Of a stretch of DNA of 12,432 nucleotides, positions 1-6,825 are shown piece by piece. Position 1 is the first letter of the stretch. The number at the start of each line of letters is the position of its first letter. Position numbers and translations under genes: made by a program. The notes under the pieces were generated by a model. That model was not told the DNA's origin. It made no database searches and saw nothing but the letters and a program-made list of their open reading frames with translations. Source of the stretch: Acidobacteriota bacterium (lineage in GTDB: Bacteria > Acidobacteriota > Terriglobia > Terriglobales > Acidobacteriaceae); assembly GCA_021799405.1 (NCBI GenBank), contig JAJZAL010000158.1, forward strand, positions 1-12,432, given 5' to 3'.

Positions 1-588
1 GAAACCCGCGCCAACAACTACCTGGACCATTCCAACGTGGGCGAGTCCAATCTCTTCTTTCCCATCGCCATCAACGGAGCACTGATCGAGGCTTGGGAGA
101 TGACCCTCCGGTCACCCCAGCTTTCTCGCTTTGGCCAGTTTCACCTTGCTTATTCCAACCAGATCGCCTTCCAGCGCGGCAACGTGATCGGCGGCTTTGT
201 CTGCTCCAATCCCAACGACCCCCAATGCAACCTGGGACCCAATTACGTTCCGCTGGATCACGACCAGCGCGATACGCTGAACACGGGCTTTACGGCGAAT
301 TTACCCTCCCATATCTGGTTCTCCAGCGATGTTTACTATGGTTCGGGGTTTGCCAACGGCCTGGCCGGCTCCGGCGTGGGCCCGTACCAGGGCCCCTATT
401 TGCCGGCGCACACTACCTTCGATGTTTCTACAGGCCATTCTTTTGGTGAGCGATGGAAGCTTTCGGCGACCGCTCTTAATGTGACCAATCACCGTGTCTT
501 GATCGATAACTCGATTACGGTTGGCGGCTTCCACTACAACGACCCGCGGATGTTTCTGGGAAGCCTGCGCTACCAGTTTCACTTTTAG
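1..588 (+). CDS. TonB-dependent receptor, C-terminal fragment (5' end outside window)
   Basis: The reading frame is open from base 1 to a TAG at 586-588, giving 195 residues of the C-terminal end of an outer-membrane beta-barrel. Visible hallmarks are the PLDHDQRDTLN stretch (fragment residues about 84-94), common in late barrel strands of TonB-dependent receptors, the late LNVTNHRV strand, and an alternating aromatic C-terminus ending YQFHF. A terminal Phe is the usual outer-membrane assembly signal. Two cysteines (CSNPNDPQC, about residues 68-76) probably lie in an extracellular loop. The apparent GTG at 37 is internal to the gene and is not a start. It is likely a receptor for an unknown siderophore or glycan. 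The diagnostic plug and N-terminal domains are outside the window, so its subtype is unresolved. It is not closely similar to the receptor at 7971-11534 over the visible part. Confidence 0.9.
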   Translation, partial: ETRANNYLDHSNVGESNLFFPIAINGALIEAWEMTLRSPQLSRFGQFHLAYSNQIAFQRGNVIGGFVCSNPNDPQCNLGPNYVPLDHDQRDTLNTGFTANLPSHIWFSSDVYYGSGFANGLAGSGVGPYQGPYLPAHTTFDVSTGHSFGERWKLSATALNVTNHRVLIDNSITVGGFHYNDPRMFLGSLRYQFHF

Positions 589-643
589 GGAATCCCAGCG
601 AGTCTGCCCATGCAGAGCACTGCCATTTGCCTGCTTTGACCGG

Positions 644-666
644 GCGCAACCGCCATAGGCGTGCGC
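644..666. terminator. Stem-loop between convergent genes, possible bidirectional terminator
   Basis: GCGCA (644-648) pairs with TGCGC (662-666) and CGCC (651-654) with GGCG (658-661), around an ATA loop and with a 2-base bulge. It lies in the 83-base gap between the receptor fragment ending at 588 and the minus-strand zinc-ribbon gene ending at 672, where a terminator serving both would be expected. There is no T-tract on either side, so intrinsic termination is uncertain. A weaker 5-bp hairpin lies at 603-616. Confidence 0.3.
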
Positions 667-671
667 AGCGG

Positions 672-893
672 TCAGCGATCCTTGCGGTAAAGGAGGTCGC
701 GGATGGCCCGGCGGCGGGCGGCATTCATCTCCTGCTCAGCCTTGCGTTGCACGACGTCGACGTGATCTTCAGGAGAGTCCTCCGCCTCCTCGGGCTCACT
801 GCACTTGGGGCAACGATTGGCAAAGCCGGGCTTATCAGGACGCAACTCAAACTCTTCAGAACAAATGGCACAGATTTTGATAGGGAATGGCAT
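672..893 (-). CDS. Small zinc-ribbon protein (73 aa), function unknown
   Basis: A 73-residue protein starting MPFPIKICAICSEEF. It carries two CxxC knuckles (CAIC near residue 8 and CPKC near residue 28), the signature of a single zinc ribbon. An acidic linker (PEEAEDSPEDHVD) and a charged, probably helical tail rich in Arg, Lys and Gln follow. The frame extends upstream to 971, but the ATG at 893 was chosen because the cysteine knuckle then begins at once, as is usual for such small proteins. The extra 26 upstream residues would run into the divergent neighbour's start. Upstream pairing to 16S rRNA is weak (GGA about 8 bases before ATG). It is divergent from the FmdB-like gene at 970 with 76 bases between starts. 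No specific family was recognised; a nucleic-acid-binding or adaptor role is only a guess. Confidence 0.6.
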   Translation of the reverse strand: MPFPIKICAICSEEFELRPDKPGFANRCPKCSEPEEAEDSPEDHVDVVQRKAEQEMNAARRRAIRDLLYRKDR

Positions 894-921
894 TTGCGTC
901 CATGATAGCGCGGGGAATGGG

Positions 922-950
922 TTTCCGAAAACCGCCAATCGCGCTACTAT
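922..950 (+). promoter_or_regulatory. Candidate sigma70-type promoter for the FmdB-like gene
   Basis: TTTCCG (922-927), a 17-base spacer, then TACTAT (945-950). The match is weak at -35 and moderate at -10. It would give a short leader with the GGAG ribosome-binding site at 959-962. The same A/T patch reads TATAGT on the minus strand (951-946), so it could also serve the divergent gene at 893. Confidence 0.25.
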
Positions 951-969
951 AAGTGGCTGGAGAACGGCC

Positions 970-1134
970 ATGTCGAGCTACGTTTTTCTCTGCCAGGACT
1001 GCAACAAGGAGTTCACGAAGACTCTTCATATGGCGGAAATCGAGAAGGGCGGTGTGACCTGTCCGTACTGCGGCGGGAATCGGGTAGCGCAGGTGGTGTC
1101 GGACTTCTCCGCCGTTACCTCGAAGAAGAGCTAG
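970..1134 (+). CDS. FmdB-type zinc-ribbon protein (54 aa)
   Basis: A 54-residue protein, MSSYVFLCQDCNKEF..., with CxxC at residues 8-11 and CPYC at residues 31-34. The opening aromatic-rich strand (YVFLCQDC) and serine/lysine-rich tail match the FmdB / CxxC_CxxC_SSSS putative regulatory family. Members are single zinc ribbons of about 50-110 residues with poorly known function, first named from a formamidase/amidase gene cluster. The frame is open from 805, but the ATG at 970 is preferred: it has GGAG at 959-962 with a 7-base spacer and places the conserved Tyr-x-x-x-Cys motif at the N-terminus. It is divergent from another zinc-ribbon gene (672-893) and convergent with the DUF362 gene. Family assignment is fairly sure; the cellular role is unknown. 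Confidence 0.8.
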   Translation: MSSYVFLCQDCNKEFTKTLHMAEIEKGGVTCPYCGGNRVAQVVSDFSAVTSKKS

Positions 1135-1228
1135 GGATTGAGGGTCAGAACTCCTTGCGGGTGAAAGGCAAACAGGTATTCTGTGCCTGTGCGCCCGATG
1201 GCGAACCGCCGATCCGTGGCGCGGCGCC

Positions 1229-1241
1229 GGGGCTTTGCCCC
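1229..1241. other. Short GC hairpin in the convergent gap
   Basis: GGGGC (1229-1233) and GCCCC (1237-1241) enclose a TTT loop, in the 174-base gap between the FmdB-like gene (ends 1134) and the DUF362 gene (ends 1309). It lies where a shared terminator would fall, but the stem is only 5 bp and has no T-tract. Nothing else recognisable is in this gap. Confidence 0.2.
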
Positions 1242-1308
1242 TGCTCCAAGGCATGAGTGTTGGCTGCGGCAAGAGAGCCAAGCGGCAAGGGCAGAGATCC
1301 CGGCAAAA

Positions 1309-2490
1309 TCAGGAAACCAGTTGCGATAGCGGCGGGAAGCGGAAACGCGCCTTGGAGATCGGCGTGCCCAGAACCTCAATGCGGCTCAGGTCGCGCGTGC
1401 CCACGCCGAGATGCTCGGCCAGCCGCAGCGTGCTGTCGCAGGTTTCGAAGGGAGGCGTGCCGCGATCGGCCATGGGATCGAAGCCCATTGCGGAAACGGC
1501 AACCGCATCCGTAGAGACGCAGTTCAGGCCGGCGATCAGCATGCCGGGATGCACCGGCTTATGGATCCAGCGGGGATTCTGATTCGGCAGTTCACCGCCG
1601 GTCATGGTGTAGATGCCGTCGATGACGGCCAGGTGTACGGGCCGTGCCGCCACCAGGTCAGCGGTAATCCGCGGCACGCGGAAGCCGGCGTCCTTTGATT
1701 CCTGGGCAGGATATACGGGCGGTGGCGCGCTTTTGGGCGGCACGCGGGAGCCGGAGTGCATCGGAGCGCGGTAACCAACCGGAACAATGCTCGGCTCATC
1801 CACAGGCGCCTGGTCGCTGTAGATGGTGCACGGCGTAATGCCGAAGCAATTCTTCATGGACAGCGTTACGCCTGCGGTGCGGTGTTCCTTGAGCTTGGCC
1901 AGCGAGACGAAGACGTCCGTATCCCGGTAGGAGTGATTCAGGTCGTAGCCTGTATACATGAGTCCGCCGCCCGGCACCATAAACCGGGCATAGGTCTTGC
2001 CACTGCCCAGGAAGTTGGTGTTTTCAAACTCTACTCCCTTGGCAGCGCTCTCAAAGTCCTTGGGCTGCCAGCCGGCCGATTGCATGAAGTACTGGAGCGA
2101 TCGGGTTCCCACGGGCGCGCTTTCCAGCAGGCGGATGCGCCGCGCTCCTGCCTTGCCCAGCAGCGAAACCAGCGATCCAATCACCTGTGGGTGAACCCAC
2201 TGCGTCATCTCCGTCGGCATGGAGTTCAGGCGGTCGTTGGCAGGCCCGGTCATGTTCAACTTGATGGCGACCGTCTTGCCCTGCACTAGACGTTGCAATC
2301 CGCCCAACTGGTCAAACATGGTGGCGAGCACGTCCGTTACCTGCCGGTTATATTCGGGGCACATCCCGATGGCGACAGGGCTGGCCGGGGCGGGCCTGGC
2401 AGAAAGCAGCGCAGGCTGTGTCACATAGGCGCCGGCAGCCATTCCCATGGCGCCGAGAAACTCTCTGCGGGTACCATTCAGCTTCATCAT
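1309..2490 (-). CDS. DUF362 domain protein with Tat signal
   Basis: A 393-residue protein of the DUF362 family, whose members are often described as putative iron-sulfur-associated proteins of unknown reaction. The N-terminus TRREFLGAMGMAAGA (residues 7-21) is a clear twin-arginine signal, so export in folded form, probably with a cofactor, is expected. Family landmarks in order: VAIKLN (about 74-79), LAKLKEHRTAGVTLSMKNCFG (about 197-217, the central family signature), VIDG (about 289-292), and STDAVAVSAMGFDP (about 326-339). Cysteines at about 44, 215, 221, 324 and 351 are candidates for metal binding, but no ferredoxin CxxCxxC motif is present. A start at 2490 was chosen over upstream in-frame ATGs (frame open to 2634). 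AGAGG lies 8 bases before it and the Tat motif falls at the correct position. A second ATG follows at 2487. It is divergent from the gene at 2713; a TACAAT hexamer (2623-2618) could be its -10, with no convincing -35. The reaction and partner are unknown. Confidence 0.9.
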   Translation of the reverse strand: MMKLNGTRREFLGAMGMAAGAYVTQPALLSARPAPASPVAIGMCPEYNRQVTDVLATMFDQLGGLQRLVQGKTVAIKLNMTGPANDRLNSMPTEMTQWVHPQVIGSLVSLLGKAGARRIRLLESAPVGTRSLQYFMQSAGWQPKDFESAAKGVEFENTNFLGSGKTYARFMVPGGGLMYTGYDLNHSYRDTDVFVSLAKLKEHRTAGVTLSMKNCFGITPCTIYSDQAPVDEPSIVPVGYRAPMHSGSRVPPKSAPPPVYPAQESKDAGFRVPRITADLVAARPVHLAVIDGIYTMTGGELPNQNPRWIHKPVHPGMLIAGLNCVSTDAVAVSAMGFDPMADRGTPPFETCDSTLRLAEHLGVGTRDLSRIEVLGTPISKARFRFPPLSQLVS

Positions 2491-2712
2491 TAAGCCAACC
2501 TCTCTGTCTCCATGACGTGGTGCAAAACGTGCGGGGAAGACCGCAATCAACGCCCTCGCCCAGAAGAGCGGACGCCGGGAGACGGCGTGCGCGGCTCCAG
2601 CTTGGGAAGTCGCGCTCATTGTACCGCCATCCAAGGAGCAAGAGCCACAAGATTCGTAAATGCCCGCTCCGCAGGGTGCTCCGATGCGTTATTGTGGCAC
2701 TTCAGGGAAATC

Positions 2713-3426
2713 ATGTCAGCTAACTTCCACAGGTTCGGGCCTGTCCACCTGCTCATCCTGAGTTTGGTGGTTCTGCTGGCTGCTGCGCTTGCGGCTGCGC
2801 AGCGGCGGCGTTTACCCGGACGCAAATGGTTGCGCACCAGCCTGGGAGTTCTGCTCTTGTTGGATTGGGCCGCATGGTACGGTTATCTGGCAATCCACGG
2901 CCAGCTTAGGTTTCCCGATCAGCTTCCGCTGGAACTCTGCGATGTCACGCTGTTTCTCATTGCCATTACGCTCTTCACCCTCAGTCAAGCCGTCTTCGAT
3001 TTGGCATACTATGGCGCGCTGGCCGGGAGTTCAATGGCGCTACTCACGCCCGACCTTTGGGAGCCGTTTCCTTCCATTGGGACGGTGCAGTTTTTTGCGG
3101 CTCACGGACTGGCAGTGACGGCGACTCTTTATCTGGCATGGTCAGGGCTGGCACGGCCGCGTCCGGGATCGGTAGGCAGAGCGATGCTGGCCGTAAATAT
3201 TCTTGCCGCCTGCGATGGCGTCTTTGACGCGATCTTCAAGACAAACTATATGTATCTCCGCGCCAAGCCTGAGAGCGCGTCGCTGCTCAATTTTCTGGGA
3301 CCGTGGCCCTGGTACATCCTGAGTTCTGAAGCGGTAGCGCTGGTCCTGTTTCTTCTGCTTTATCTGCCGTTCTGGCTATCGGCACGAGACCATATGCTCC
3401 CGAACGCGGATCACGTCGGGAAGTAG
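2713..3426 (+). CDS. YwaF / TIGR02206-family integral membrane protein
   Basis: A 237-residue hydrophobic protein with about seven membrane segments (roughly residues 9-29, 41-61, 74-91, 94-112, 124-146, 155-172, 199-221). Family landmarks are FGPVHLL at the start, LPLELCD (71-77), GSSMALLTPDL (105-115), a conserved QFFAAHG (126-132) and NYMYLRAKP...LLNFLGPWPWY (178-201). These match the TIGR02206/YwaF group, related to TMEM164, which has no settled biochemical role in bacteria. The start at 2713 was chosen because AGGGA lies 4-8 bases upstream and the family motif then begins at residue 8. The frame is open from 2512, but those residues are polar and unlike the family. It is divergent from the Tat-exported DUF362 gene across 222 bases. 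There is no evidence that it belongs to the downstream glycosidase operon, which has its own promoter. Confidence 0.85.
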   Translation: MSANFHRFGPVHLLILSLVVLLAAALAAAQRRRLPGRKWLRTSLGVLLLLDWAAWYGYLAIHGQLRFPDQLPLELCDVTLFLIAITLFTLSQAVFDLAYYGALAGSSMALLTPDLWEPFPSIGTVQFFAAHGLAVTATLYLAWSGLARPRPGSVGRAMLAVNILAACDGVFDAIFKTNYMYLRAKPESASLLNFLGPWPWYILSSEAVALVLFLLLYLPFWLSARDHMLPNADHVGK

Positions 3427-3489
3427 GATTCGGCCCGCAGGGCGAGTGAAATTCAATTCGCCGGACTAAAAAGGCGAGCGGCAAGAGTC

Positions 3490-3518
3490 TTGACATGGAC
3501 CATGAGCAGTGTTAAATA
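3490..3518 (+). promoter_or_regulatory. Sigma70-type promoter of the GH39/PF10091 operon
   Basis: A perfect TTGACA (3490-3495) is followed, after 17 bases, by TAAATA (3513-3518), or after 16 bases by TTAAAT (3512-3517). The -10 is A/T-rich but not perfect. The expected start is near 3524-3526, immediately before the palindromic operator. The same arrangement is seen upstream of the TonB receptor on the other strand, which supports both calls. Confidence 0.7.
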
Positions 3519-3527
3519 AATAGGGAA

Positions 3528-3543
3528 GCACAATCGATTGAGC
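3528..3543 (+). promoter_or_regulatory. LacI-family operator, copy 1 (GH39 operon)
   Basis: GCACAATCGATTGAGC, with a perfect 10-base palindromic core CAATCGATTG (3531-3540) and outer GC arms. 14 of 16 positions are symmetric. The central CG is typical of LacI-family sites. It lies at about +3 to +18 of the predicted transcript, where bound repressor would block initiation or escape. The identical 16-mer occurs in the same orientation upstream of the TonB receptor. The likely binder is the LacI-type protein encoded at 6826-7875; this is inference from position and site type. Confidence 0.75.
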
Positions 3544-3747
3544 AGCCGTGGTTATCGGTTTCTTCAGGAGGATGGCCGGCGTATTCCTGTCGCTGTCTCT
3601 GCATTTTTTCGCTCTGATCTTCAGGCCATCGTTCTGCCGGGTTGGAATCGAAGCCACGAATACTGACTCTGCGCTTGGAGTGCGCCGGCGATTCCGAAAC
3701 ACTCCGCGCCCGTCCCATGGCAGTTGCGCGATTTGGCGCGCGGGGAA

Positions 3748-3757
3748 CAATCGATCG
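3748..3757 (+). promoter_or_regulatory. Possible auxiliary operator (one mismatch in core)
   Basis: CAATCGATCG matches the operator core CAATCGATTG at 9 of 10 positions, 43 bases upstream of the GH39 start codon and 217 bases centre-to-centre from copy 1. The outer GCA and AGC arms are not conserved. It could be a second repressor site or chance. Confidence 0.35.
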
Positions 3758-3799
3758 GAAAAGCCCGCAGCGCGATGATGTGGTGGGAGGAGGTGGCCA

Positions 3800-5365
3800 A
3801 TGTCTTGTCTACGCATGGCTTTGGCGTTGGGAATCATCTTCGCAGTTTTCGTTGTGCCGGCCTATGCCCAGCAGGCAACGAGCGCGGTCTCGGAACCGGT
3901 TCTGGAATCAGCAGTTATTGATGCGCATGCCGCTGTCACACCGTTCCCGCATTTCTGGGAACAGATGTTCGGCTCCGGGCGAGCCAATCTTGCGCTGCGC
4001 GCAAGCTACCAAGGCGACATGCAGGCCGTGAAGAAGATCACTGCATTTCGTTATGTTCGCTTCCATGCAATTCTCGACGATGAGAACGGGGTGTACAGCG
4101 AGGACGCGCACGGTAATCCTGTCTACAACTGGTCTTACATAGATCAGATTTATGACGGCCTTCTGGATCATGATGTGCGGCCGTTCGTGGAGATCAGCTT
4201 TATGCCGAAGGCTCTGGCGGCGAGGCTGGACTATCAGGCCTTCTGGTATAAGCCCATCGTCGCTCCGCCCAAGGACTACGCGAAGTGGGACGCGCTCATT
4301 GCGGCCTTTGCGCGGCATCTGGTTGCGCGCTATGGGATCGGCGAGGTTGCGCAGTGGTACTTCGAGGTATGGAATGAGCCGAACATCGGCTTTTGGACTG
4401 GACGTCCTGCGCAGCAAACCTATTTCGAACTCTATGACCACACCGCGCGCGCGCTGAAATCGGTGAGCCCGCGTATCCGCGTTGGTGGGCCCGCAACGGC
4501 GCAGGCCGCGTGGGTGGGAGATATGATTGCCCACGCTGTCAAACAGAATGTGCCGCTCGATTTTGTTTCGACCCATGCTTATGGCAATGATTCCGTGGAA
4601 GATGTCTTTCACGATCACCGGGAAATTGGCCCGCGCCAGATGGTGTCCGCGGCAGTAAAGAAGGCGCATGAGGAAATCATCCACTCGCAGCGCCCGCGCA
4701 TGCCGTTGATCTGGAGCGAGTTCAATGCCTCCTACATGAATGAGCCTAAGATTACCGACTCGGCGTACATGGGACCATGGCTGGCGGACACCATCAACCG
4801 CTGCGACGGCATGACGGAGATGATGTCCTACTGGACCTTCTCGGATGTTTTTGAAGAGCAGGGCGTTGTGAAAACGCCATTCTACGGAGGCTTTGGGTTG
4901 ATCGCCGCGGGCGGAATCAGAAAGCCCAGCTTTTATGCTTTCTCCCTGCTGCACAAACTTGGTGATAAGCGGCTGGCGAATCCGGCGGCCAACCTGCTGG
5001 TGACGCAAAACAAGGATGGAACATTAATCGTGGCGGCGTGGAACCTTGGCGATGCGGACAAAGCGATGCAGGGAAGAGCGCACACCATGCGGCTGACCTT
5101 CAAGGGTGTCGCCTCCGGAGAAGCTGTGATGGTGGAACGTGTGGATGAGATGCATGGCAATCCCATGCCCGCATACCGCGCCATGGGGAGTCCACGCTAT
5201 CCGACTCAGGCCCAGGTTCGAGCTATGAATCGAGCATCGGCTCTCTCCGCGCCTGAACACATGAAGCTCGTGGATGGAGTCTTGCAGCTTAACTTGCCAG
5301 TCAACGGGCTGGCAATTATCGAGGTCCCTGCATTGCAGCGGGGCGGGATGGAGATGGAGGAATGA
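3800..5365 (+). CDS. GH39 family glycoside hydrolase, probable exported beta-xylosidase-like enzyme
   Basis: A 521-residue retaining glycosidase of family GH39. Residues 1-23 are a Sec signal peptide ending AYA, so the enzyme is predicted to be periplasmic or secreted. The catalytic TIM barrel spans about 40-385. PHFWEQMFGSGRANLALR (50-67) and YVRFHAILDDENGVY (85-99) are GH39 landmarks. The acid/base is E193 in EVWNEPN, and the nucleophile is E307 in IWSEFNAS; their spacing of 114 is normal for the family. A beta-sandwich C-terminal domain follows (about 390-521). The start at 3800 is fixed by AGGAGGTG (3788-3795). Known GH39 activities include xylan 1,4-beta-xylosidase, alpha-L-iduronidase and other beta-glycosidases; the HFWE...LALR and RFHAILDD pattern is closest to the xylosidase side, but substrate is not proven. 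Its stop overlaps the next gene's ATG (ATGA, 5362-5365), so the two are translationally coupled. Expression probably starts at the promoter/operator at 3490-3543. Confidence 0.92.
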   Translation: MSCLRMALALGIIFAVFVVPAYAQQATSAVSEPVLESAVIDAHAAVTPFPHFWEQMFGSGRANLALRASYQGDMQAVKKITAFRYVRFHAILDDENGVYSEDAHGNPVYNWSYIDQIYDGLLDHDVRPFVEISFMPKALAARLDYQAFWYKPIVAPPKDYAKWDALIAAFARHLVARYGIGEVAQWYFEVWNEPNIGFWTGRPAQQTYFELYDHTARALKSVSPRIRVGGPATAQAAWVGDMIAHAVKQNVPLDFVSTHAYGNDSVEDVFHDHREIGPRQMVSAAVKKAHEEIIHSQRPRMPLIWSEFNASYMNEPKITDSAYMGPWLADTINRCDGMTEMMSYWTFSDVFEEQGVVKTPFYGGFGLIAAGGIRKPSFYAFSLLHKLGDKRLANPAANLLVTQNKDGTLIVAAWNLGDADKAMQGRAHTMRLTFKGVASGEAVMVERVDEMHGNPMPAYRAMGSPRYPTQAQVRAMNRASALSAPEHMKLVDGVLQLNLPVNGLAIIEVPALQRGGMEMEE

Positions 5366-6663
5366 TCAGCAGGCGCCGAGTGCTTGCGGCCATGGTGGCA
5401 TCCGCGGGGTACGAACTTCTACCACATAACCTGGCATCCGCGCTTGCGTGGATGCCTGCCAGGGGCGACGAAGCGTTTCTGGAAGAATTGGAGCGGCGTG
5501 CGTGCCTGTTCTTCTGGGAGCAGGGAAGCTCCGCAACCGGTCAGGTGCTGGACCGCGCGCGCAATGATCTGGGCGGGGCGCGCGATCCGCGGCGCATGGC
5601 CAGCATTGCCGCCACCGGCTTTGGCCTGACCGCTCTGTGCATCGCAGATCACCGCGGCTACCTGCCGCATGCGCAGGTGGTCGAGCGGGTGCGCGCCACG
5701 CTCGATTTTCACCTGAACAAGATGCCTGAAGTGCATGGATTCTTCTACCACTTTACGGATATCGAAACGGGTAAGCGCTGGTCGAATTGTGAACTCTCGT
5801 CCATCGACACTTCACTGCTGCTGTGCGGCATCCTGATGGCGCGCGCATATTTTGACGATGCCCGCATCAAGTCGCTGGCGCGGCAGATTTATGAGCGCGT
5901 GGACTGGCCCTGGATGCTGAACGGAGGGAAGACGTTTTCGATGGGCTGGCTTCCGGAGTCGGGTTTTCTGAATGGGCGCTGGAGCCACTACTGTGAGCTG
6001 ATGATGATCTATCTGCTTGCCATCGGCTCACCCACGCACGCGGTGGCGCCCTCTTACTGGAACAACTTTACGCGTCCGGTGATTCATTATGCCGGATATA
6101 GCTACATCAGCGGTAACGACCCTCTGTTTACGCACCAGTATTCGCAGGCGTGGTTCGACTTCCGCGACAAGCGCGACGCCTACACCAACTACTTTGAAAA
6201 CTCCGTCATTGCGACCAGGGCGCACAAGGCGTTCTGCCTTTCCTATCCGCAGTGGTACAACGAGGATTATTGGGGCGTGTCGGCGTCGGATTACGTGAAG
6301 GGATATACGGCATGGGGAGGGCCGCCGCCTCAAGGCCCATTGGATGGCACGGTGGTTCCCTGTGCGGCAGGGGGCTCGCTGGCGTTTCTGCCTGTCGACT
6401 GTGTCTCAGTGCTGCGCGCCATGCGGGCCCGGTGGGGTAAGCGCGCATGGGGCCGCTACGGATTCGTCGATGCCTTTCACCCAGCCGCCGGTTGGTACGA
6501 TTCCGATGTGTTGGGTATCGATCAGGGAATCACGGTGTTGATGGCGGAGAATCTTCGCAGCGGACTCGTGTGGAATACGTTTATGCGCAACGCGGAATGC
6601 GCGCGCGCGATGAGGCTGGCGGGATTCCATCAAGCAAATGAGAAAGCGCCGATGCGTGGGTAG
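5362..6663 (+). CDS. Glycoamylase-like PF10091 protein (GH144-related glucanase type)
   Basis: A 433-residue protein covering the whole PF10091 'glycoamylase' alpha/alpha-barrel domain (about 37-420). Landmarks in order: GFFYHFTDIETGKRW...SSIDTSLLLCG (126-156), MGWLPESGFLNGRWSHYCELMMIYLLAIGSPTH (194-226), PLFTHQYSQAWFDFR (254-268), WGVSASDYVKGYTAWGGPPP (304-323), DGTVVPCAAGGSL (328-340), WGRYGFVDAF (363-372), and LGIDQGITVLMAENLRSGLVW (384-404). Related proteins include GH144 endo-beta-1,2-glucanases, although the family name came from a predicted glucoamylase role; the actual linkage cut here is unknown. The N-terminus (MISRRRVLAAMVASAG) resembles a Tat signal, while its operon partner uses Sec. 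A possible variation is CELMMIY at 211-217, where relatives often have NEAM or similar. The start overlaps the GH39 stop by ATGA, so both enzymes should be made together. Confidence 0.9.
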   Translation: MISRRRVLAAMVASAGYELLPHNLASALAWMPARGDEAFLEELERRACLFFWEQGSSATGQVLDRARNDLGGARDPRRMASIAATGFGLTALCIADHRGYLPHAQVVERVRATLDFHLNKMPEVHGFFYHFTDIETGKRWSNCELSSIDTSLLLCGILMARAYFDDARIKSLARQIYERVDWPWMLNGGKTFSMGWLPESGFLNGRWSHYCELMMIYLLAIGSPTHAVAPSYWNNFTRPVIHYAGYSYISGNDPLFTHQYSQAWFDFRDKRDAYTNYFENSVIATRAHKAFCLSYPQWYNEDYWGVSASDYVKGYTAWGGPPPQGPLDGTVVPCAAGGSLAFLPVDCVSVLRAMRARWGKRAWGRYGFVDAFHPAAGWYDSDVLGIDQGITVLMAENLRSGLVWNTFMRNAECARAMRLAGFHQANEKAPMRG

Positions 6664-6720
6664 AGCAGGAGGGAAAGGGCGTTCATAAAAGTACAGGAGC
6701 GCGGTGGTATCCTGACGGCA

Positions 6721-6738
6721 CGCGCTTTCCGCAGCGCG
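6721..6738. other. Stem-loop between the glycosidase operon and the regulator
   Basis: CGCGCT (6721-6726) pairs perfectly with AGCGCG (6733-6738) around a 6-base loop. It lies in the 162-base gap after the PF10091 gene and before the LacI-type gene. There is no T-tract, so it may be a weak terminator, an attenuator, or part of the regulator's leader. A TGGTATCCT element (6705-6713) just upstream resembles an extended -10 but lacks a good -35. Whether the regulator has its own promoter or is read through from the enzymes is open. Confidence 0.3.
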
Positions 6739-6825
6739 ACTTCGGCGTTGCTTGCTGAGTCTGGAGCGAGGCCCTTGCCCGTCTGCCCGCGAACATCGGG
6801 GCGGATGATCTCTGAGGACGGATCG

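Larger units (their letters stand above)
3427..3799. other. Intergenic control and leader region upstream of the glycosidase operon
   Basis: A 373-base gap. It begins with an imperfect hairpin (GGCGA 3441-3445 with TCGCC 3458-3462), a weak terminator candidate for the YwaF-like gene. It then holds the promoter (3490-3518), the operator (3528-3543), about 200 bases with no recognised element, a one-mismatch operator core (3748-3757), and an excellent ribosome-binding site. Reading frames open in this stretch show no family features and no supported starts, so I call no gene. From the expected transcription start the leader is about 275 bases, long for a simple operon. Confidence 0.7.

Noticed and set aside
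1756..2289. 177-residue plus-strand frame opposite the DUF362 gene.
   Set aside because: Antisense shadow of a recognisable DUF362 protein.
2512..2712. N-terminal extension of the YwaF-like protein back to 2512.
   Set aside because: These 67 residues are polar and Arg-rich, unlike the family, and a good ribosome-binding site precedes the ATG at 2713.
3548..3778. Open frame of 76 residues in the GH39 leader.
   Set aside because: No ribosome-binding site or family-like sequence; composition looks like translated non-coding DNA.
3908..5008. Long minus-strand open frame (366 residues) opposite the GH39 gene.
   Set aside because: It is a shadow of a high-GC coding gene with an unmistakable GH39 product on the plus strand; the antisense product has no recognisable motif.
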